From assembly GCF_000966975.1 (NCBI RefSeq), contig NZ_JZWV01000910.1, positions 1-8,698 of the forward strand: 8,698 nt of DNA. Direction: 5' to 3'. This document shows positions 5,860 through 8,698 of this stretch, in pieces; positions within the stretch are counted from its first letter, which is position 1, and the number at the start of each line of letters is the position of its first letter. Under the pieces are notes generated by a model, which was not told the DNA's origin, made no database searches, and worked only from the letters and a program-made list of their open reading frames with translations. The stretch comes from Streptomyces katrae. GTDB lineage: Bacteria; Actinomycetota; Actinomycetes; Streptomycetales; Streptomycetaceae. A program made the position numbers and the translations under genes.

Positions 5860-5878
5860 TCTTCTGATCAGCAGAAGA
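5860..5878 (+). promoter_or_regulatory. Leader hairpin beginning right after the short reading frame
   Basis: TCTTCTG (5860-5866) pairs perfectly with CAGAAGA (5872-5878) around a 5-base loop. The first paired base directly follows the TGA of the 23-codon frame. A ribosome pausing at that stop codon would cover the left arm and open the hairpin, so the two could form a switch. Confidence 0.45.
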
Positions 5879-5890
5879 GCGACGGCAGAA

Positions 5891-5925
5891 CTTTGTCCTC
5901 CCGTCCTGTTTCCCTCCGTCCGCCC
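5891..5925 (+). promoter_or_regulatory. A-free pyrimidine tract in the corA leader, possible Rho-loading site
   Basis: Of 35 bases, 18 are C, 12 are T, 5 are G and none is A. In a genome with about equal G and C, such a C-over-G, unstructured stretch in a leader resembles Rho utilisation sites. It lies between the hairpin at 5860-5878 and the corA ribosome-binding site. The role is inference. Confidence 0.35.
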
Positions 5926-5997
5926 GGGCCCGCGCGCCCGCCGCCGGAGGGCCTCCCACCCGTGCGGTCCGCAGCCGTGCGCGAGAAGGAGCCTGCC

Positions 5998-7110
5998 ATG
6001 TCGATGCTGCCCTACCTCCGTGCCGCCGTCCGTCCGGCACTGCGCAAGTCCACTCCCGTACAGCCCGGCTACGACGCGACCCGCGACCCCTCCGCGAGCA
6101 GTGCGGTGGTCGACTGCGCCGTGTACCGCGACGGCCGGCGGGCGCAGGGCGACTGCCTGACGCCCCGTGAGGCGCTGCGCCGGGTCCGGGAGGACGGCGG
6201 GTTCGCCTGGATCGGTCTGCACGAGCCGACCGAGGCCGAGTTCGCCGGGATCGCCGCCACCTTCGGCCTGCACCCGCTCGCCGTGGAGGACGCGGTCCAC
6301 GCGCACCAGCGGCCGAAGCTGGAGCGTTACGACGAGACCCTCTTCACGGTCTTCAAGACGATCCACTACGTGGAGCACGCCGAACTGACCGCCACCAGCG
6401 AGGTGGTGGAGACCGGCGAGGTGATGTGCTTCACCGGCCCCGACTTCGTCATCACCGTCCGGCACGGCGGCCAGGGCTCCCTGCGGACCCTGCGCCACCG
6501 CCTCCAGGACGACCCGCAGCTCCTCGCCCGGGGCCCGTCGGCAGTGCTGCACTCGATCGCCGACCACGTGGTGGACGGCTACATCGCGGTCGCCGCGGCC
6601 GTGCAGGACGACATCGACGAGGTGGAGAGCGCGGTCTTCGCCGCCCCCGCCAAGGGCGTCGCGCGGGGCGGTGAGGCGGGCCGCATCTACCAGCTGAAGC
6701 GGGAGGTGCTGGAGTTCAAGCGGGCGGTCTCCCCGCTGCTGCGGCCGATGGAGCTGCTGAGCGAGCGCCCGATGCGGCTGGTGGACCCGGACATCCAGAA
6801 GTACTTCCGTGACGTGGCCGACCACCTGGCCCGGGTGCACGAGCAGGTCATCGGCTTCGACGAGCTGCTGAACTCCATCCTCCAGGCGAACCTGGCCCAG
6901 GCCTCCGTCGCCCAGAACGAGGACATGCGCAAGATCACCTCCTGGGCGGCGATCATCGCCGTCCCCACGATGATCTGCGGGGTGTACGGGATGAACTTCG
7001 ACCACATGCCCGAGCTCCACTGGCGCTACGGCTATCCGATGGTGATGGTCGCGATCGTCGGCAGCTGCTTCGTCATCCACCGGACCCTGCGGCGCAACGG
7101 CTGGCTGTAA
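5998..7110 (+). CDS. corA: CorA-family magnesium/cobalt transport protein (370 aa)
   Basis: CorA proteins form pentameric inner-membrane channels for Mg2+ and also pass Co2+ or Ni2+. The long N-terminal cytoplasmic domain includes FAWIGLHEPTEAEF (69-82), LHPLAVEDAVHAHQRPKLERY (91-111) and the stalk-helix region up to about residue 310. Two C-terminal membrane helices follow at about 312-330 and 347-361. Between them lies the ion-selectivity signature YGMNF (330-334) with the loop DHMPELHW (335-342). A basic tail HRTLRRNGWL ends the protein. Length is normal for the family and nothing is missing. The ATG at 5998 is chosen because AAGGAG lies seven bases upstream; an in-frame TTG 105 bases earlier would add a non-family Pro/Arg-rich stretch. 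The long structured leader upstream suggests regulation after initiation. Confidence 0.95.
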   Translation: MSMLPYLRAAVRPALRKSTPVQPGYDATRDPSASSAVVDCAVYRDGRRAQGDCLTPREALRRVREDGGFAWIGLHEPTEAEFAGIAATFGLHPLAVEDAVHAHQRPKLERYDETLFTVFKTIHYVEHAELTATSEVVETGEVMCFTGPDFVITVRHGGQGSLRTLRHRLQDDPQLLARGPSAVLHSIADHVVDGYIAVAAAVQDDIDEVESAVFAAPAKGVARGGEAGRIYQLKREVLEFKRAVSPLLRPMELLSERPMRLVDPDIQKYFRDVADHLARVHEQVIGFDELLNSILQANLAQASVAQNEDMRKITSWAAIIAVPTMICGVYGMNFDHMPELHWRYGYPMVMVAIVGSCFVIHRTLRRNGWL

Positions 7111-7142
7111 CGGCCAACGGTAGCGGGCGGGAGCCCACCGCC

Positions 7143-7148
7143 TACGCT
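7143..7148 (+). promoter_or_regulatory. -10 hexamer TACGCT for a leaderless transcript
   Basis: TACGCT (TANNNT) is followed by six bases (GTGCAC) and the ATG at 7155. No Shine-Dalgarno is present. GTAGCG lies 17 bases upstream as a weak -35. This supports a start at 7155 rather than the in-frame GTG at 7149, which would lie upstream of the predicted transcript start. Confidence 0.6.
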
Positions 7149-7154
7149 GTGCAC

Positions 7155-7667
7155 ATGACTCTCAGTGCACTCGACCTGGCCCTCGTCGAGGAGGCCTCCA
7201 AGAAGTCCGGCCTGATCTGGGTCCGCGGCGCCGGCGCGGACCGGGCGCTGTGGCACGCCTGGGTGGACGGCGCCGCGCACGTGCTCGGGGACGGGCCCGG
7301 TGAGCAGCCGTTCCCGGGGCTCGCCGACGGTGCCGCCGCCGAGGTGACCGTCCGCAGCAAGGACAAGGGCGGCCGGCTCGTGGCCTGGACCGCGGCCGTA
7401 CGGGAGCTCGCGCCCGGCAGCGGGCCGTGGGAGGCCGCCGTCGCCGAGCTGAAGGGCAAGCGGCTGAACGCCCCGGACTCGGAGCAGATGACGGAGCGCT
7501 GGGCGCGGGAGTGCCGGCTGCTGCGTCTGGAGCCGGTGGCGGTGGCCGACCGGCTGCCGGAGGGTTCGCTGGCCGCGGCGCCCCTGGCCTCCTCCGCGAT
7601 CACCCGCCGGCCGGTCCCCGCGGGGCTGCCGAAGCTGCTGCTGAAGCGGAAGAAGAAGCGGGGCTGA
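7155..7667 (+). CDS. Hypothetical protein, possible split-barrel (PNPOx-like) fold (170 aa)
   Basis: The protein opens MTLSALDLALVEEASKKSG and continues with a strand-rich core: LIWVRG (20-25), ALWHAWVDGAAHVLG (31-45), QPFPGL (51-56), AAEVTVRSKDKGGRLVAWTAAVREL (61-85). A helix follows (WEAAVAELKGKRLNAPD, 92-108), then RWARECRLLRLEP (115-127). This pattern resembles flavin- or F420-binding split-barrel proteins related to pyridoxamine-phosphate oxidase, but I see no decisive cofactor motif, so the fold call is tentative. The last ten residues, LLLKRKKKRG, form a strongly basic tail. There is no signal peptide. Similar proteins occur in other streptomycetes, without known function. It follows corA after 44 bases but has its own leaderless promoter, and it converges on the lipoprotein gene with 26 bases between stops. 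Confidence 0.85.
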   Translation: MTLSALDLALVEEASKKSGLIWVRGAGADRALWHAWVDGAAHVLGDGPGEQPFPGLADGAAAEVTVRSKDKGGRLVAWTAAVRELAPGSGPWEAAVAELKGKRLNAPDSEQMTERWARECRLLRLEPVAVADRLPEGSLAAAPLASSAITRRPVPAGLPKLLLKRKKKRG

Positions 7668-7693
7668 GGCCGGCCGGGCGGCGGGGCGGGCGG

Positions 7694-8545
7694 TCAGCCG
7701 CCGGTCGGGTTGGACCCCTGGCCGGAGGAGCTGCCGCCGGTGCCGCCCGTGCCCGCGCCCTTGGACGGGGCCGGGGAAGCGCCGGTGCCCGTTCCCTTGC
7801 CGCCGCCGGTGCCGGCGGTCCCGCCCGTGGCGCCCGTGCCGTCCTTGGTGGTCGGCAGCTGGGAGCCGTAGTCCACGGTCTGGTCCTGCGCCGGAGCCTC
7901 CAGCGGGAAGGCCTTGCCCCACTCGGAGAGCTCCACCCGGCCCGCGCCGCCCGCGCGCTCCTCCAGGGAGACCGTCAGCTTGCCGCCCTTGCCCGCGTCG
8001 GCCGAGACCGGCACGGCGCGGGTGTGCCCGACGGTGGTGTAGCCGCCCTTGGTGAGCTTGCCCTGGAGGCCGAGGAGCCCGTCGAGCAGCACGTGCATGT
8101 CGGTGAACCCGCGGAACTGCTTGTAGGTGGGGTCGCTCTCGGGGACCTTCACGTACTTGTCGCCGAGCTTGCCCGCCGAGTCCGACTTCCCCCAGAAGGC
8201 CGCGCTGGCCTTCAGGTACAGCTGCTCGCCGACCCGCAGCACCTGGAAGGTGTCGGCCTGCGACTTCACCTCGCCGGAGCCCCCGTCCGCCTTGAGCCGC
8301 AGGTCGAGGGTGAAGGACTTGCCGCCGCTGACGAGGGTTCCGGACAGGTGCACCGAGTTGGCGGCGGCGGCCGCGGCCTTCGCCTGGCTCTCGATCTTCT
8401 CCGGCGTCTGCTTGCCGACCCCGTTGGTGCCCTTGTCGGGGTCCGTCTTCTCCGCGCAGCCCGTCCCGGTGACGGCGATGCCCGCGCACAGGGCACCGAT
8501 GACCGCGGCCCGGCGCAGCCGTACGGCGGAGGGGTGGGCGCTCAC
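7694..8545 (-). CDS. Secreted lipoprotein, LppX/LprG-like body with Gly-rich tail (283 aa)
   Basis: The start MSAHPSAVRLRRAAVIGALC gives a basic n-region (Arg9, 11, 12) and a hydrophobic core leading to Cys30 in AVTGTGCAEK, the probable lipidation site. Gly at -3 of the lipobox is unusual. The mature part has a polar linker, then AAAAANSVHLSGTL and alternating strands FTLDLRLKADGGSGEVKSQ and VLRVGEQLYLKASAAFWGK (to residue 120). This resembles the LppX/LprAFG family of actinobacterial lipoproteins, whose studied mycobacterial members bind lipids. From about residue 234 the tail is low-complexity Gly/Thr/Ser (for example GGTAGTGGGKGTGTG). The GTG at 8545 is chosen because GAGAGG lies eight bases upstream and the signal peptide is then of normal length; an ATG 36 bases earlier would prepend polar residues. 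It should be anchored on the outer face of the membrane. Confidence 0.85.
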   Translation of the reverse strand: MSAHPSAVRLRRAAVIGALCAGIAVTGTGCAEKTDPDKGTNGVGKQTPEKIESQAKAAAAAANSVHLSGTLVSGGKSFTLDLRLKADGGSGEVKSQADTFQVLRVGEQLYLKASAAFWGKSDSAGKLGDKYVKVPESDPTYKQFRGFTDMHVLLDGLLGLQGKLTKGGYTTVGHTRAVPVSADAGKGGKLTVSLEERAGGAGRVELSEWGKAFPLEAPAQDQTVDYGSQLPTTKDGTGATGGTAGTGGGKGTGTGASPAPSKGAGTGGTGGSSSGQGSNPTGG

Positions 8546-8572
8546 GTCGGGTGCCTCTCGTCGTTGGTCAGC

Positions 8573-8611
8573 TGGGGGCACTCCCCCGGCCTCCGGCCGG
8601 GGGCACCCCCA
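8573..8611. repeat. Nested GC hairpin of the dispersed streptomycete intergenic type
   Basis: The inner stem CCCCCGGCC (8583-8591) pairs with 8595-8603 around TCC. The outer stem TGGGGG (8573-8578) pairs with CCCCCA (8606-8611), leaving a 4-by-2 internal loop. I recognise this nested design (TGGGGG, CCCCC hairpin GGGGG, CCCCCA) as common between genes in streptomycete chromosomes. Here it lies 28 bases upstream of the lipoprotein start, in its probable 5' leader or promoter region. Confidence 0.75.
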
Positions 8612-8698
8612 CGCGGTGGTGGCAGGGGGAGCAGCAGGCAGCGTACCCGCCCCGGGAAACGGCCCCGCCGGACCCCTGCCCCGGCCCCTGCCCGGACC

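Larger units (their letters stand above)
5625..5997 (+). other. 373-base intergenic leader region between the SUFU gene and corA
   Basis: This region separates two divergent genes. Its left end holds the SUFU promoter. For corA it contains a TTGACA, small hairpins at 5712-5725 (CGTGC, AGAA loop, GCACG) and 5749-5764 (GTCCCC, CACG loop, GGGGAC), a short reading frame with a strong ribosome-binding site (5788-5859), a hairpin at 5860-5878 and a pyrimidine tract at 5891-5925. It is less GC-rich than the genes around it, especially 5800-5910. I do not see the conserved bases of the M-box magnesium riboswitch or the ydaO-type riboswitch. Confidence 0.6.

Noticed and set aside
5893..5997. Longer corA with a TTG start
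   Set aside because: The added 35 residues are Pro/Arg-rich and unlike CorA N-termini; AAGGAG stands seven bases before the ATG at 5998.
5692..5997. M-box magnesium riboswitch in the corA leader
   Set aside because: I could not find the conserved M-box segments; only short separate hairpins are visible.
5728..7080. Long minus-strand open frame opposite corA
   Set aside because: It is antisense to a full-length CorA with all motifs; its translation is His/Asp/Gly/Arg-rich with no domain, as expected for a shadow in GC-rich DNA.
7689..7702. Small hairpin at the convergent gene ends (GGCGG, TCAG loop, CCGCC)
   Set aside because: Only 5 bp, with the lipoprotein stop codon in the loop; too weak to call a terminator in GC-rich sequence.
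7032..8489. Long minus-strand open frame across the 3' end of corA, the 7155 gene and the lipoprotein
   Set aside because: It overlaps three well-supported genes and encodes a low-complexity Gly/Arg-rich product without a recognisable motif.
8640..8645. TACGCT on the minus strand as the lipoprotein -10
   Set aside because: It fits TANNNT, but the sequence 17-18 bases upstream is all G/C with no -35 resemblance, and the distance to the start codon gives no independent support.

Overview
The window looks like chromosome from a Streptomyces or a close streptomycete relative. It is very GC-rich, third codon positions are almost always G or C, GTG starts are common, and several genes have a TANNNT -10 hexamer six bases before the start codon with no Shine-Dalgarno (leaderless transcripts). 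The gene set is mostly conserved housekeeping or hypothetical streptomycete genes. I see no transposase, phage gene, CRISPR array, tRNA or rRNA.

Layout. The left edge holds the 3' end of a plus-strand gene whose Ala/Pro-rich tail carries repeated basic RTRTRK-type blocks, followed by a strong terminator. A leaderless alpha/beta hydrolase gene follows (629-1504). Next comes a compact unit: an AT-rich perfect palindrome, a textbook-looking sigma-R-type promoter (GGGAAT, 18 bases, GTT), a 50-residue protein gene (1600-1752) and its own terminator. From 5624 down to 1909 the minus strand carries five genes 80-100 bases apart: a suppressor-of-fused (SUFU) domain gene, a zinc-ribbon DUF6758 protein, a PHP-domain phosphoesterase, a MarC-family membrane protein and a DUF1326 protein. 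The SUFU gene is broken by a 28-bp tandem duplication that shifts the frame. The plus strand then carries a 373-base leader region and corA (magnesium/cobalt channel, 5998-7110), followed by a leaderless 170-residue hypothetical gene (7155-7667). A convergent lipoprotein gene (7694-8545) ends the window, preceded by a nested hairpin of a kind dispersed in streptomycete genomes.

How the genes fit together. The minus-strand cluster may be transcribed partly as one unit starting at the SUFU leaderless promoter, but no biochemical pathway joins its members. The two items most worth following are regulatory. One is the sigma-R-type promoter, which would place the 50-residue protein in the thiol-oxidative stress regulon. 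The other is the corA leader, where a short reading frame with a strong ribosome-binding site ends exactly where a hairpin begins, followed by an A-free pyrimidine tract; this resembles leader-peptide/Rho control of Mg2+ transporter genes. No wholly new multi-gene system is visible.
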